In this document: positions 34,381 to 43,619 of the stretch, one piece after another
Numbering within the stretch: the stretch's first letter is position 1
Layout of the letters: each line of letters opens with the position of its first letter
From: JBBRHQ01 sp963738305
GTDB lineage: Bacteria; Actinomycetota; Thermoleophilia; Solirubrobacterales; 70-9
DNA: 64,000 nt
NCBI GenBank assembly: GCA_963738305.1
Contig: CAVTVU010000001.1
Span: 1,240,001-1,304,000, forward strand
Direction: 5' to 3'
The notes under the pieces: generated by a model
The model's input: the letters and a program-made list of their open reading frames with translations, nothing else
What the model was told of the DNA's origin: nothing
The model's database searches: none
Made by a program: the position numbers and the translations under genes

Positions 34381-36130
34381 ATGCTCAGCTGGCCGCTGTA
34401 CCGCCTCACGCTGCTCCCCGCCCTCGCGGCGGCTGTCGTGCTGCTCTTCTCCGTCGTCTCCAGGCCCGAGCCCCTGCGCACGGATTTCGCCGCGGACAGC
34501 TTCGACGCGGCCCGGGCAGCCGGCCTGGCCCATGAGCTGCAGCGCCTCGCGCCCGACCGCAGTCCGGGCGGCTCCGGCGACCGCGCGGCGGCAGATTTCG
34601 TCCTCAGCCACTTCCGCGAGATCGAGGGCGGCGAGGTCAGCGAGCAGCGGTTCGGCGATTCGCTGCGGAACGTCTCGCTTGTGATCCCGGGAGAGTCGAG
34701 CGAGCGGGTGGTGATCGCGGCGCCCCGGGATTGCGGGGAGGGGAGCTGCGCGGCCTCCAGCAGCGCGGCGACCGCCGCGCTGCTTGAACTGGCCGAGGCC
34801 TTCGGCGGCGTCGACCACTCAAAGTCGATCGAGCTGGTCTCGCTGGACGGCTCGAGCGACGGCGCCGGCGGCGCCGGCCGGCTCGCGGCGAGCCTCGACT
34901 CGGAGACGGCCGAGGCGGTGATCGTGATCGCGGCCCCCGCCGCCGAGGACCTGTCCCGGCCGTTGGTCGTTCCCTTCTCGGCCGGACCGCAGAGCACCTC
35001 GATCCAGCTCGTCGAGAGCGCCACGAAGGCGATCGAGACCGAGCTGGGCGCCACCGATCCGCTTCACGAGGGGACGCTGCTCCAGCCTGCTGCGCCTCGC
35101 CATCCCGGCCGGGATCGGCGACCAGGCGCCGCTGATCGCGGATGGACTCGACGCCGTCACGCTGACAACCGCCGGCGAGCTCCCGCCGCCGGCATCCCAG
35201 AACCGTCCCGCAGACGTCTCCAGCCGCTCGCTCGGCGGCGTCGGAAGGGCCACCCTGGCGCTGGCGCTGGCGCTGGACGCGAGCTCCAAGCCGCTCGAGC
35301 ACGGGCCTGAGTCCTACGTTCCGCTCGCCGGAAAGCTGATCCCTGGCTGGGCCGTCGCGCTGCTGGCCATCGCGCTGCTGGCGCCCGTGGCACTCGTCGC
35401 GCTGGACGGCCTGGCGCGGGCATCCCGCCGCGGCGAGCCCCTGCAGCCGGCCGCCGCCTGGCTGCTCAGCAGGATGATCCCCTTCTTCGCGACGGCGCTG
35501 CTCGCCTACCTGATGGCCCTGGTCGGGCTGATCCCGGCGCCGTCCTTCCCCTTCGACCCCGCCCGCCACGGCTTCGGGGCCGCGGCAGCCGCCGCGTCGC
35601 TCGTCCTGCTTGCCGCCTTCGGCCTGATGGTCCACCTCGCCCGCCGGCTACCCCTCCCGCAGGATTCCTCCGATGCGGCGGCGCCGGTGATCGGCGCCGC
35701 GCTGGCGCTGGCGAGCATCGGCATCTGGATCGCCAATCCATTCTTCGCGCTCCTGCTCGTGCCCACCGCCCATCTCTGGCTGCTGGCCGCAGCGCCGGAG
35801 ATGCGCGGCCGGGTGGCGACCGTGATCGCACTCAGCGCCGGCGGGCTGGTCGTGCCGGCGATCGCGCTGGTGTCGCTGGGCAGCCGGCTCGGCGTCGGCC
35901 TCGAGGTGCCGTGGCAGCTCGTGCTGATGTTCACCGGCCGCCATTTCGGGCCCCTGGCGCTGGCCCCGCTGTGCCTGCTCGGAGGCTGCCTTCTGGCGGT
36001 GCTGACCAGCGCCATGACTCGACCGCGGGCGCCGGCCGCCGGCCATGCCGGCGCCCGCGTGAGGGGCCCGCTCACCTACGCCGGACCGGGCTCGCTGGGC
36101 GGCACCGAGTCCGCTCTGCCGAGGCGCTGA
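34381..36130 (+). pseudogene. M28-like membrane protein lacking zinc ligands; one indel near 35090
   Basis: Two frames join near 35090 (G-T-L-L-Q, then S-L-L-R-L-A-I-P-A-G-I) into a protein of about 580 residues. It has an N-terminal anchor, an M28 aminopeptidase-like domain (residues 40-290) and about seven C-terminal membrane helices. The M28 fold is recognisable, but the metal positions are replaced. The A-H-Y-D-S site reads A-A-P-R-D-C, N-D-N-A-S-G reads S-S-S-A-A-T, D-G-E-E reads D-G-S-S, and the final S-D-H reads G-D-Q. So it is probably a non-catalytic homologue. The frame break is probably a sequencing indel. ATG 34381. Confidence 0.65.
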
Positions 36131-36414
36131 GGCCGGTGCGGCGGCGGAACGACCCGGTCATGCCATACATGTGTTTGGTCACCGCGGCGCGGAGTTAGCG
36201 AGGGTCCGGAATGGGTAGTCGGAGCCACGCCCTGGCGGCCTCCGCTGCGGCTCTGCCCGCAAATAGCGGGGACCGCTGTGGAGGGTGTCCGGGTGGTGTG
36301 CAAGGTTTGTTTCCGTGCGTGGACGCATGTGCGAGTACCAACTACTAATGATCGGGTTCTCCGAGCCGATATAGGCCCTCAGAAGGAGAGACGTTGCCAG
36401 TCAGGAGCAGAAGG

Positions 36415-36560
36415 ATGTCGCCCCGCCACCTCAAGAGCCTCGTCGAGGCCGGCCACTACAAGCCGCAGCCCGAGCTCGTCGCCCAGGCGATGCTGGAGCG
36501 GCGCGGTTTCCGCGCCTTCCTCGTCAACGGGCTGGCCGGGACTACGACAGCTGGTCATAG
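36415..36560 (+). CDS. small FlgM-like protein, apparent indel before the stop
   Basis: Begins MSPRHLKSLVEAGHYKPQPE, then L-V-A-Q-A-M-L-E-R-R-G-F-R-A-F-L-V-N-G-L-A-G. The stretch P-E-L-V-A-Q-A-M-L resembles the helix of small anti-sigma-28 (FlgM-like) proteins. As read, the frame runs on, but one extra G at 36540 would end it in D-Y-D-S-W-S-stop at 36560, giving about 48 residues. AGGAG lies 7 nt upstream of ATG 36415; TTG 36394 is an alternative. No flagellar genes are in the window, so function is doubtful. It converges with thiL. Confidence 0.4.
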
Positions 36561-37541
36561 CCGCCCGGCGACAGCCGGCGGCCAGCTCGCCGAGCTGATC
36601 TCGACCCCCTCGCCGGCGACGACCTCCCCGATGCGGGAGAGCGGCGGTGCCGGTGGAGCGGACGGCCTCCATCGCGGCGTCCGGCGCGCTCCGCGGGAAC
36701 GCTCGCCAGAAGCTCGTAGTCCTCGCCGCCCGACACCGCCAGCTCGGCCCCGTCGGCGAGGCCGGCGGCCCGAGCGACGTCGCCACCCCCTCCTGGATCG
36801 GCAGGATTCCGGCCTCGATGCGCAGGCCGACCCCGCTCGCCTCGGCGAGGTGCGCCGGCATCCGCCCCCGAGCCCGTCGCTGATGTCGATCATCGCCGTC
36901 GCCCCGGCGGCGGCCAGCGCCGCTCCCTCGGCCAGCCGCGGCGAAGGGTCGAGCAGCCTCGCTGCGCAGCGTCTCGGCCATTTGGCTCGGACACGGCGCC
37001 GGCAAGCTGGGGCCGCTCGGCCAGTAGGAGGCCGGCCGCGGCGCCGCCGATCTCCCCGCTGAGCAGGATGGCGTCCCCGGCGGCGGCGCCCGACCTGGGG
37101 ATCAGATCGGCGAAAGCCGCAGCGTGCCCGACCACGGTGACGCCGAGGGAGAGCACCGGCGACCTGCGTGACGTCACCCCCGGCGAGGGTGACGTCCAGC
37201 TTCGTGGCGAGCCCGATCATCCCGTCGAGGATCGCCAGCGCCTCTTCCTCGCCGAGATCGGGGGGAAGACCGAGGATCGTGTAGGCCTCCCCCGCCTTGG
37301 CCCCCATCGCGGCCAGGTCGGAGAGGGCCACGGCCAGCGCCCGGCGGCCGATCGCCTCCGGCGCCATCTCCTCGCGGCGGAAATGGACCCCATCGACGCT
37401 GGCGTCCACCGAGGTCGCGGTCGCTCCGTCGGGCAGGCTGACCGCGGCGTCATCGCCGCTGCCGAGGACCACCCGCCGGGAGGGTGGTGGCAGGCGGCGA
37501 CGCAGCTTCGAGAGCAGCTCGAACTCACCCATCGCATGCAT
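36542..37541 (-). pseudogene. thiL: thiamine-monophosphate kinase, frame broken by several indels
   Basis: Fragments in successive frames give a nearly complete ThiL, which phosphorylates thiamine-P to thiamine-PP. The N-terminus is G-E-F-E-L-L-S-K-L, then V-L-G-S-G-D-D-A-A-V, S-V-D-A-S-V-D-G-V-H-F, A-L-S-D-L-A-A-M-G-A and L-A-G-G-D-V-T. Later come G-D-A-I-L-L-S-G-E-I-G-G, M-I-D-I-S-D-G-L, S-G-G-E-D-Y-E-L-L-A and the end G-Y-D-Q-L. Shifts fall near 37165, 37005, 36960, 36860, 36740 and 36610. Residues are conserved throughout, so sequencing indels are the likely cause. ATG 37541 or 37532. Confidence 0.7.
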
Positions 37542-37579
37542 TGTGCCGTTCGCACGGGGGCTGGCACTACGGGAATCAG

Positions 37580-37633
37580 TTGCGGCGGCTTCGCCGCCTC
37601 ACATGCATGTGCCCGCGCTAACACCGCGCGGGC
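37580..37633 (-). repeat. double-hairpin dispersed repeat, single copy, inverted orientation
   Basis: Read on the minus strand: hairpin 1 GCCCGCGC-ggtgtta-GCGCGGGC, linker acatgcatgtga, hairpin 2 GGCGGC-gaa-GCCGCC, then gcaa. It lies between the divergent thiL and flippase-like genes and takes up half of the 115-bp spacer, so it must overlap or border their promoters. Confidence 0.85.
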
Positions 37634-37656
37634 ATTACACCTATGGTCCGGCGCCA

Positions 37657-38721
37657 GTGGATCGCAAGGAGCCACTTCTGCACCGCCTGGGGGAGCTCGG
37701 TGCGCGGATCGGCAGCAGGCCGCCCAGCAGCCGGCCGCTGCGGATCGCCCTGCAGCTCGGGGTCGCGATCCTCATCTTCGGCTTCCTCGTGATCACCGTC
37801 GTCGACCAGTGGGGCGAGCTGCGCCAGAAGGGCGTCGAGTTCAACCTCATCTGGCTGCTGCCGGCGATCGCGACCCTCCCCTTCTTCTATGTCCTCGGGG
37901 CGGTGGGGTGGGACCTGATCCTGCGCTTCCTCGGCTACCGGCTGTCGCCGGTCCAAGCCCAGGTCGCCTGGGGCCAGCCGCTGCTGGCGCGCTACGTGCC
38001 CGGCAGCGTCCTCTACCTGTTGGGGCGCTTGGTCCTCTCCGAGCGGGCCGGCGTGCCGCGGCGGATAACCCTTGCCAGCATCGTCTATGAGCAGGCGCTC
38101 TCCGTCGCTTCGGGCGTCGCCTTCTCCACCTACTTCCTGATCGTCCACCCTGACCTGCAGGGACAGCCGGCCCGCTGGGCGCTCCTGCTGATCGTCCCGG
38201 CCGCGATCGTGATCCTCAGCCCGCCCATCTTCGGGCCCCTCTCGACCCGCCTGCTCCGTGCCTTCGGTCGCGACCCGCTTCCCGAGCTGCTGCCCCTGCG
38301 GGGCGTGATCACCATGCTCTTCTTCTACATATTCAACTGGGCGGTGGCCTCGGCCGGCATCTATTTCGCCGCCCGCTCGGTCCACTACATAGCGCCGGAG
38401 AAGATGCTCGTGGTCGGCTCGGCGCAGGCCTTCGGCGTCGTCGCGGCCACGGTCACGCTGATCGCGCCGGCCGGCCTCGGAGTGCGCGACGCCGCCTTCG
38501 CCTGGGCAGTCAAGGTCGCCCTCCCCAGCCGCAGCTTCGCGGTCGGCGCCGTGATCGCGATCGCGGTCAGGGCGACCCTGACGGTAGTCGAGCTGATCTA
38601 CGTGGGGGCCGTAACCCTTCTCGCGCGGAGGCAAAGCGTCGCCCCGGAGACGATGACTGCGACAAAGCCCGGCCTGGAGACCGCTAAAGCGGAACCCGGG
38701 TCGCGAGGTGCAGGGCGGTGA
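37657..38721 (+). CDS. flippase-like (UPF0104 / LPG synthase TM-region) membrane protein
   Basis: A 354-residue protein with about eight helices. R-Y-V-P-G-S-V-L-Y-L-L-G-R near residue 110 and L-I-A-P-A-G-L-G-V-R-D-A-A near 270 are the two loop signatures of the family (also found in glycan-lipid flippase candidates). GTG 37657 follows the repeat element by 23 bp; upstream in-frame sequence is the repeat itself. The 3' end overlaps the convergent mannosyltransferase by 38 bp. Together they suggest polyprenol-linked glycan assembly, which is inference. Confidence 0.82.
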   Translation: MDRKEPLLHRLGELGARIGSRPPSSRPLRIALQLGVAILIFGFLVITVVDQWGELRQKGVEFNLIWLLPAIATLPFFYVLGAVGWDLILRFLGYRLSPVQAQVAWGQPLLARYVPGSVLYLLGRLVLSERAGVPRRITLASIVYEQALSVASGVAFSTYFLIVHPDLQGQPARWALLLIVPAAIVILSPPIFGPLSTRLLRAFGRDPLPELLPLRGVITMLFFYIFNWAVASAGIYFAARSVHYIAPEKMLVVGSAQAFGVVAATVTLIAPAGLGVRDAAFAWAVKVALPSRSFAVGAVIAIAVRATLTVVELIYVGAVTLLARRQSVAPETMTATKPGLETAKAEPGSRGAGR

Positions 38722-39901
38722 AGGCCAGCACCGCGAGGACCAGCAGCCGGTCCCTGGAGAGGGCCGCGAACGGAAGTGGCCAGAACACGTACCACGGAAG
38801 CACCCAGGCGCTGGCGGCCAACAGCCCGACCCCGGCCCACCCGGCGGCCCTGACCCAGTCGGCGCCGCGCCACGCCCAGCGCAACAGCCAAGCGAGCCCG
38901 AGCGCGTAGAGCAGGAGGGCAGCCGCGCGGGTGAAGCCGGAGCCCGAGCCGGTGAGCCGAGCGGCCAGATAGGGAAGGCTGCGGTGGCTCTCGCGCGCCT
39001 GGTTCTCTCCCGCCAGCCCGATCGCGTCGAATGCGTGAGGCCCGAAGGCGATCGCGACCACCGTGGCCAGGGCTGCGGTCGCGAGGCCGGCGCCGAGCAG
39101 AAAGCGCCCCCGCCGCGCGGACCCGATCAGGGCGAAGGGAGCTGCGAAGAGGGCAGAGACCTTGAGCGCTGCCGAGGCCGTCATCGCCGCGGCGCCGGTC
39201 CCCTCTCGCAGGGCGAGCACCGCCGCCACCCCGCCGATCGCGGCGAGCAGCATCAGCCCCTCGTTGTGGGCGCCGCCAACGACGTGGACGAGGACCAGGG
39301 GGTTCAGCGCGACCAGCGCGGCGGCCGCGCGGGGATCCAGGCCCCGGGCCGGCGCCAGCCGCGCGCAGAGGACCGCGACACCGAGCACCGACGCCGCCGC
39401 GAATGCCTTCAGCGTCCAGAGCGCCACCGGCACGCAGACCGAGCCGAGCGGGTAGCTGAGCAGGGTGAACAGCGGCCCGTAGGCGCTGGCCGAGTCCGGC
39501 CATCCGAGGTGAGGGAACGCGGGGTCCGCGGCGCGCTCGGAGGGAACGTGCAGGTAGGGGTTGAGTCCGTGCCCTACGCCCAGCCGCGCGTAGGAGATGT
39601 AGCTGAAGACGTCCTGGGAGAGCAGCGGCGGCGCCAGCGCGAAGGCCGCGAGCAGCAATGCGATCACCCACCAGAGCAGCCGATCCGGCAACGCCGTTGC
39701 GCCGGCGATGACGCCGAGGTAGGCGGCGAAGGCGAGGCCGAGCAGGACAAGGTAGAGCCCCGGGCCGATCCCGGTGCCGCCCCCGTAGAGCCCCAGCAAC
39801 CAGCCCGGGCCGTCGCCCACGGCGGAGGGGACCAGGGCAGTCCCCGGCGCCGCCAGGGGCACGGCGCAGAGCAGCAGGCCGGCCAGGCCGGCGAGGCCCA
39901 C
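38684..39901 (-). CDS. polyprenol-phosphate-mannose-dependent alpha-1,6-mannosyltransferase-like GT-C
   Basis: A 405-residue polytopic GT-C enzyme resembling MptA/MptB. The first extracytoplasmic loop after TM2-3 holds S-Q-D-V-F-S-Y-I-S-Y-A-R (acid residue expected to be catalytic). G-L-N-P-Y, S-A-Y-G-P-L-F-T-L-L and L-N-P-L-V-L-V-H-V-V-G-G-A-H-N-E follow, all typical of this family, which extends lipoglycan mannan using polyprenyl-phospho-mannose outside the membrane. Length is at the short end for MptB. It lies 20 bp from the PBP gene on the same strand. Confidence 0.85.
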   Translation of the reverse strand: MGLAGLAGLLLCAVPLAAPGTALVPSAVGDGPGWLLGLYGGGTGIGPGLYLVLLGLAFAAYLGVIAGATALPDRLLWWVIALLLAAFALAPPLLSQDVFSYISYARLGVGHGLNPYLHVPSERAADPAFPHLGWPDSASAYGPLFTLLSYPLGSVCVPVALWTLKAFAAASVLGVAVLCARLAPARGLDPRAAAALVALNPLVLVHVVGGAHNEGLMLLAAIGGVAAVLALREGTGAAAMTASAALKVSALFAAPFALIGSARRGRFLLGAGLATAALATVVAIAFGPHAFDAIGLAGENQARESHRSLPYLAARLTGSGSGFTRAAALLLYALGLAWLLRWAWRGADWVRAAGWAGVGLLAASAWVLPWYVFWPLPFAALSRDRLLVLAVLAFTALHLATRVPL

Positions 39902-39921
39902 TCCGCGACGCCGGACTTCGC

Positions 39922-42081
39922 TCAGGTATCTCCCCCGGCTCCGGTTGCGCCGCCGACCCCCACCTGTGGGGTCGGTGCGGGGGCGGGCGTGGGCGCTGGA
40001 GCGGGCGCCGGGGCGGGGACCGGGGCCGGCTGTTGGGTGCCGGCGCCGGGAGCGTAGGCGTTGGGGTCATAGCCTCCGCCACCGGCGGCACCTCCCGCCC
40101 CGTGCGTTCCCTGGGCCTTGCTCGAGGCCTTGTGCGGGGTGGGGGCGGAGGCCGTGTAGGAGCCGGTGAACGGGGCCCAGCTGATCGGCTCGCTGGGGAC
40201 TGAGAAGTACTGGCAGGGGACCCCGAGGCCGCTGTAGAAGGCGTTCCAGATGTCCGCCGGGAAGGTGCCGCCGAAGACCGTGATGCCGTGCACGCTGGTC
40301 ATCTCGATGTCGTTGGACTCCGGGTAGCCGACCCAGACCGCCGTCGCCAGGTTGGGCTGGTAGCCGTCGAACCACGCATCTACGTAGTTATCCGTCGTGC
40401 CGGTCTTCCCGGCCTGCCCGTAACAGCCCGTGTAGGCGGCGGTGCCCGTCCCCTCGGTGATGTTGTCGTGGAGGATCCTGGTCACCTCGTAGGCGACGTT
40501 CGCCGGCAGCACCCGCCGCGGTTTCGCCCGCTGGGGATGCTCCACCCTTCCCCCGGGAAAGGTGACCTTGCTGACCGCGACCGGGTCGCGGTGGATCCCA
40601 CCCGAGGCGAGCGTCGCGATCGCATCGGCCATCTCCAGGGGCGAGACCCCGATCCGCAGGCCGCCAAGGCCTTCGGCCGGGATGCCGTCGAGCTTTGTCG
40701 TGACCCCCATCTCATGGGCCGTCCTCGCCACGTTATCGGGCCCGACGTCGAGGTCGAGCTGGGCGAAGACGGTGTTGTCTGAGGCGACGGTCGCCTGTTG
40801 CAGGTTGACCGTGCCCATGTAGCCCTCGTCCGCGGTGTGGACGTCCCAGTGGCCCCACTCGGGCAGGTCGAGGCTGAGTGGCTTCGACGTGTAGTACGTG
40901 TGGTAGGGGTCGATGCCCTGCTTGATCGCCGTGGTCAGCACGAACATCTTGAAGGTCGACCCGGGCTGGCGGTGGCCCTGGGCCGCGAGGTTGAACTGGT
41001 TCGAGGCATACGAGCCGCTCGAGACCATCGCCCGGATCTGACCGTTGCGGGGGTCGATCGCGACCAGGGCCGAGGAGGGGTCGCTCGAGTAGGGGAGGGT
41101 CGAGGAGATCGCGTCTCGACCGACCTCCTGGTAACCGGGCTCGATGGTGGTCTGCACCCGCAGCCCGCCGTTCCGCACCTGATCGACCCCGTAGCGGTCG
41201 ATCAGGGCCTTCTCGACGTAGTCGAAGAAGTAGGGCTCGCGCCGCTCGGTGTAGGCGTTCGAGGGCCTCAGCCCAAGGCCACGCTGTCGGGCCAGCCGGC
41301 CGCGCTCGGGACTGATGTAGCCGAGGTCGGCCATCTTGGCGAGCACCTGGTTGCGGCGCTGTAGGGCCGATGAGGGGTGAAGCAGAGGGTTGTACTCCGA
41401 CGGCGCCTGCGGCAACCCGGCGAGCAGCGCCGCCTGCTCGACGCTCAGCGCGGACGCCGGTCGAGAGAAGTAGATGCGCGAGGCGGCCTGGACGCCGACC
41501 GCGGTGCGACCGTCAATTGTCCCGTAGGAGGCCGAGTTGAGATAGGAGTCGAGGATCTCCGCCTTGGAGTGGTGCTCCTCGTAGGAGACCGCCAGCTTCG
41601 CCTCCTGAGCCTTGCGCTCGACCGTCCGCTGCGGGTGCCTGAAGCAGAGGCCGCGCATCAGCTGCATTGTGATCGTCGAGCCACCCTGGACCACCTTGCC
41701 GGCGCTGAGGTTCTCGAGCAGTGCGCGCAGGCCTCCCTCGTAGTCGACCCCGTTGTGCTGGTAGAAGCGCTGGTCCTCGATCGCAACGGTCGCTTGGCGC
41801 AGGTTCCGCGCGATGCGATCGAGCGGAACGGGCGCCCTGGCGAAGTCTGAGCGCACGTAACCGAGGCGGCTCCCGTCGGCCGCGAGCAGGACGGTGTTGC
41901 CGCGATGCTCCGGCTTCTTGCAGCTCGAGAGGGGCGGCGCCTCGTCGGCGACCGAGAGGAACCAGCCGCCCAGGGCGAGGATCGCGCCGATCGCGACGGC
42001 CAGCAGACCGCCGGCGGCGAACAGCAGCTTGCTTCGCACGCCGCCGCGCCGCCGCTGGCGTCGGCGCTGGCGCGAGGTCAT
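39922..42081 (-). CDS. class A penicillin-binding protein (PBP1A-like)
   Basis: A 719-residue bifunctional peptidoglycan synthase. A basic N-terminus and signal anchor (LLFAAGGLLAVAIGAILALG) are followed by the GT51 glycosyltransferase domain (catalytic E-D-Q-R-F-Y-Q-H; G-G-S-T-I-T-M-Q-L; R-K-A-Q-E-A). The transpeptidase has the active Ser in P-G-S-T-F-K-M-F, S-D-N at A-S-D-N-T-V-F, and K-T-G-T-T-D. A Pro/Ala-rich C-terminal tail follows. ATG 42081 (M-T-S-R-Q-R-R) is preferred to TTG 42087. Confidence 0.94.
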   Translation of the reverse strand: MTSRQRRRQRRRGGVRSKLLFAAGGLLAVAIGAILALGGWFLSVADEAPPLSSCKKPEHRGNTVLLAADGSRLGYVRSDFARAPVPLDRIARNLRQATVAIEDQRFYQHNGVDYEGGLRALLENLSAGKVVQGGSTITMQLMRGLCFRHPQRTVERKAQEAKLAVSYEEHHSKAEILDSYLNSASYGTIDGRTAVGVQAASRIYFSRPASALSVEQAALLAGLPQAPSEYNPLLHPSSALQRRNQVLAKMADLGYISPERGRLARQRGLGLRPSNAYTERREPYFFDYVEKALIDRYGVDQVRNGGLRVQTTIEPGYQEVGRDAISSTLPYSSDPSSALVAIDPRNGQIRAMVSSGSYASNQFNLAAQGHRQPGSTFKMFVLTTAIKQGIDPYHTYYTSKPLSLDLPEWGHWDVHTADEGYMGTVNLQQATVASDNTVFAQLDLDVGPDNVARTAHEMGVTTKLDGIPAEGLGGLRIGVSPLEMADAIATLASGGIHRDPVAVSKVTFPGGRVEHPQRAKPRRVLPANVAYEVTRILHDNITEGTGTAAYTGCYGQAGKTGTTDNYVDAWFDGYQPNLATAVWVGYPESNDIEMTSVHGITVFGGTFPADIWNAFYSGLGVPCQYFSVPSEPISWAPFTGSYTASAPTPHKASSKAQGTHGAGGAAGGGGYDPNAYAPGAGTQQPAPVPAPAPAPAPTPAPAPTPQVGVGGATGAGGDT

Positions 42082-42097
42082 GGCCAAATCGTAGCCT

Positions 42098-42940
42098 TCA
42101 GTCCTCGGCGAGCAGACCGGCCCCCTGGAGCGCCTTCTGGGCCCGCTCTCTCAACGCCCGCTCCTCGTCGCCGATCCTGGTTCGGGCGGCCCCCGGTGAG
42201 ACCAGCACCTCGAGGCGCAGCCCCTCCGGTGTCCACTCGGCCAGGCGCACCTCGTCGGCCCCGGCACCCTCCTTGATGGCCTCCCTGGCGCGGGTGAGGT
42301 CGGCGCCTGCCGGCATCCAGGCCGAGGCCGTGATCGGCGCGCCACGGTCGCCGGTGGAGTGGTTGTAGAGGGTGCCGGTGACGATCCGCTCGTTGGGGAC
42401 GACCACGAGGTCACCGTTGCCCGGGTCGATGTATGTGTAGGAGAGGGTCAGATCGTCCACGCGCCCGGTCACCTCCTCGAAGCTGACCCGGTCGCCGATC
42501 CGGATCGGCTGGGTCACCGCCAGCATCACCCCGGCGATCATGTTGCCGATCGTCTGGCGGGCGGCGAAGCCGATGATCAGGCCGAGCACGGCGCTCGAGG
42601 CGAGGATGCCGGTGGCGAGGCGCTTGATCTGGCCGAACTGGCTGAGGGCGAGGGCCGCGCCGATCACCAGGATCGCGACGAAGACCAGGCGTCGCACCAC
42701 CCGCAGGCGGGTGTGGGCACCGCGGGAAACGCCGGTGTCGGAGATGCGCTCGGCCACGCGTGTCCCGCGCCCGATCACCAGCCGGTCGACAAGGAAGGCG
42801 ACGAGGATCGCCACCAGCATCGTGATCGCAGCCGAGATCTCGTCGCCGTGGCTCTGCCAGAAGGACTGATCGGCGGCCAGACTGAGATCGGAGAGGCGCA
42901 GCGAGGCGGCCGGGACGACCTGTGAAACTGCCAGCGGCAT
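42098..42940 (-). CDS. MscS family mechanosensitive ion channel
   Basis: About 280 residues with three N-terminal helices. The pore helix (TM3) pattern A-S-S-A-V-L-G-L-I-I-G-F-A-A-R-Q-T-I-G-N is followed by P-I-R-I-G-D-R-V-S-F and V-V-V-P-N-E-R-I-V, standard MscS. The protein ends after the C-terminal alpha/beta domain, normal for small MscS channels. Starts at 42964 (TTG), 42952 (ATG) and 42940 (ATG) are possible; the last avoids overlap with the divergent HAD gene, which begins at 42942. The start is unsure. Confidence 0.9.
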   Translation of the reverse strand: MPLAVSQVVPAASLRLSDLSLAADQSFWQSHGDEISAAITMLVAILVAFLVDRLVIGRGTRVAERISDTGVSRGAHTRLRVVRRLVFVAILVIGAALALSQFGQIKRLATGILASSAVLGLIIGFAARQTIGNMIAGVMLAVTQPIRIGDRVSFEEVTGRVDDLTLSYTYIDPGNGDLVVVPNERIVTGTLYNHSTGDRGAPITASAWMPAGADLTRAREAIKEGAGADEVRLAEWTPEGLRLEVLVSPGAARTRIGDEERALRERAQKALQGAGLLAED

Positions 42941-42941
42941 C

Positions 42942-43619
42942 GTGGCCAACATACCCGCAACCAAAGCGTCGGGCTCCCGCGCTTCCTCACTCGCGACCCG
43001 GGCGGTCTTCCTCGACGCCCTCGGGACCCTGGTCGACCTCGAGCCGCCCTGGGTCGGGCTGCATGAGGCACTAGGCGACGCGGTCGAAGAGGGCCCACTG
43101 GTCGGTGCGGTCAGGGCCGAGATGGCCTACTACCGCGAGCACAGCATCGAGGGCCGCGATGAGGCCTCCCTCGCCGACCTGCGCCGGCGCTGCGCCGCGG
43201 TCCTCTCCGAGCGCCTCGGGCTGGAGGTCGGGGTCGAGACTCTGCTGGGCGCCATCAGGTTTCACCCGTTCCCGGACGCGGCCCCCGCCCTGGCCGTGCT
43301 GCGGGCGCGGGGCCTGGCCACCGTCTGCGTGTCCAACTGGGACGTCTCGCTGCCGGGCGTTCTGCAGCGATGCGGCCTGAGCGCGGCGCTCGATGCAATC
43401 GTCTGCTCCGCCGAGGCCGGCGCGCGCAAGCCGGACCCGGAGATATTCGAGCGGGCGCTGGCGATCGCGGGCTGCTCGCCCGAGGAGGCGCTGCACGTCG
43501 GTGACACCCCCGATGAAGACGTCGCCGGCGCCCGTGCGGCGGGCCTGCGAGCGCTACTGATCCGCCGCGATGGGAGCGGGGACGTCTCCTCGCTCGCCGA
43601 GGTGGCCGAGCTTGTCTGA
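42942..43619 (+). CDS. HAD-superfamily hydrolase
   Basis: A 225-residue haloacid-dehalogenase-like hydrolase, probably a phosphatase. Motif I is V-F-L-D-A-L-G-T-L-V-D with the nucleophile Asp; the usual second Asp (D-x-D) is Ala. Motif II is V-S-N-W-D, motif III is A-R-K-P-D-P-E-I-F, and motif IV is H-V-G-D-T-P-D-E-D-V. There is a C1-type helical cap between residues 35 and 105. Without the second Asp, dehalogenase-like or unusual phosphatase activity is possible. GTG 42942 is the only start before motif I. It overlaps the start of the RDD-CPBP gene. Confidence 0.85.
   Translation: MANIPATKASGSRASSLATRAVFLDALGTLVDLEPPWVGLHEALGDAVEEGPLVGAVRAEMAYYREHSIEGRDEASLADLRRRCAAVLSERLGLEVGVETLLGAIRFHPFPDAAPALAVLRARGLATVCVSNWDVSLPGVLQRCGLSAALDAIVCSAEAGARKPDPEIFERALAIAGCSPEEALHVGDTPDEDVAGARAAGLRALLIRRDGSGDVSSLAEVAELV

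Noticed and set aside
36186..36210. Another copy of the double-hairpin repeat
   Set aside because: GCGCGGAGTTAGCGAGG resembles the hairpin-1 loop region, but the arms do not pair, and linker and second hairpin are missing.
36394..37062. 222-codon plus-strand ORF
   Set aside because: Beyond about codon 50 it is the opposite strand of thiL and consists of Arg/Pro/Ser-rich shadow sequence; only the 5' part may be coding.
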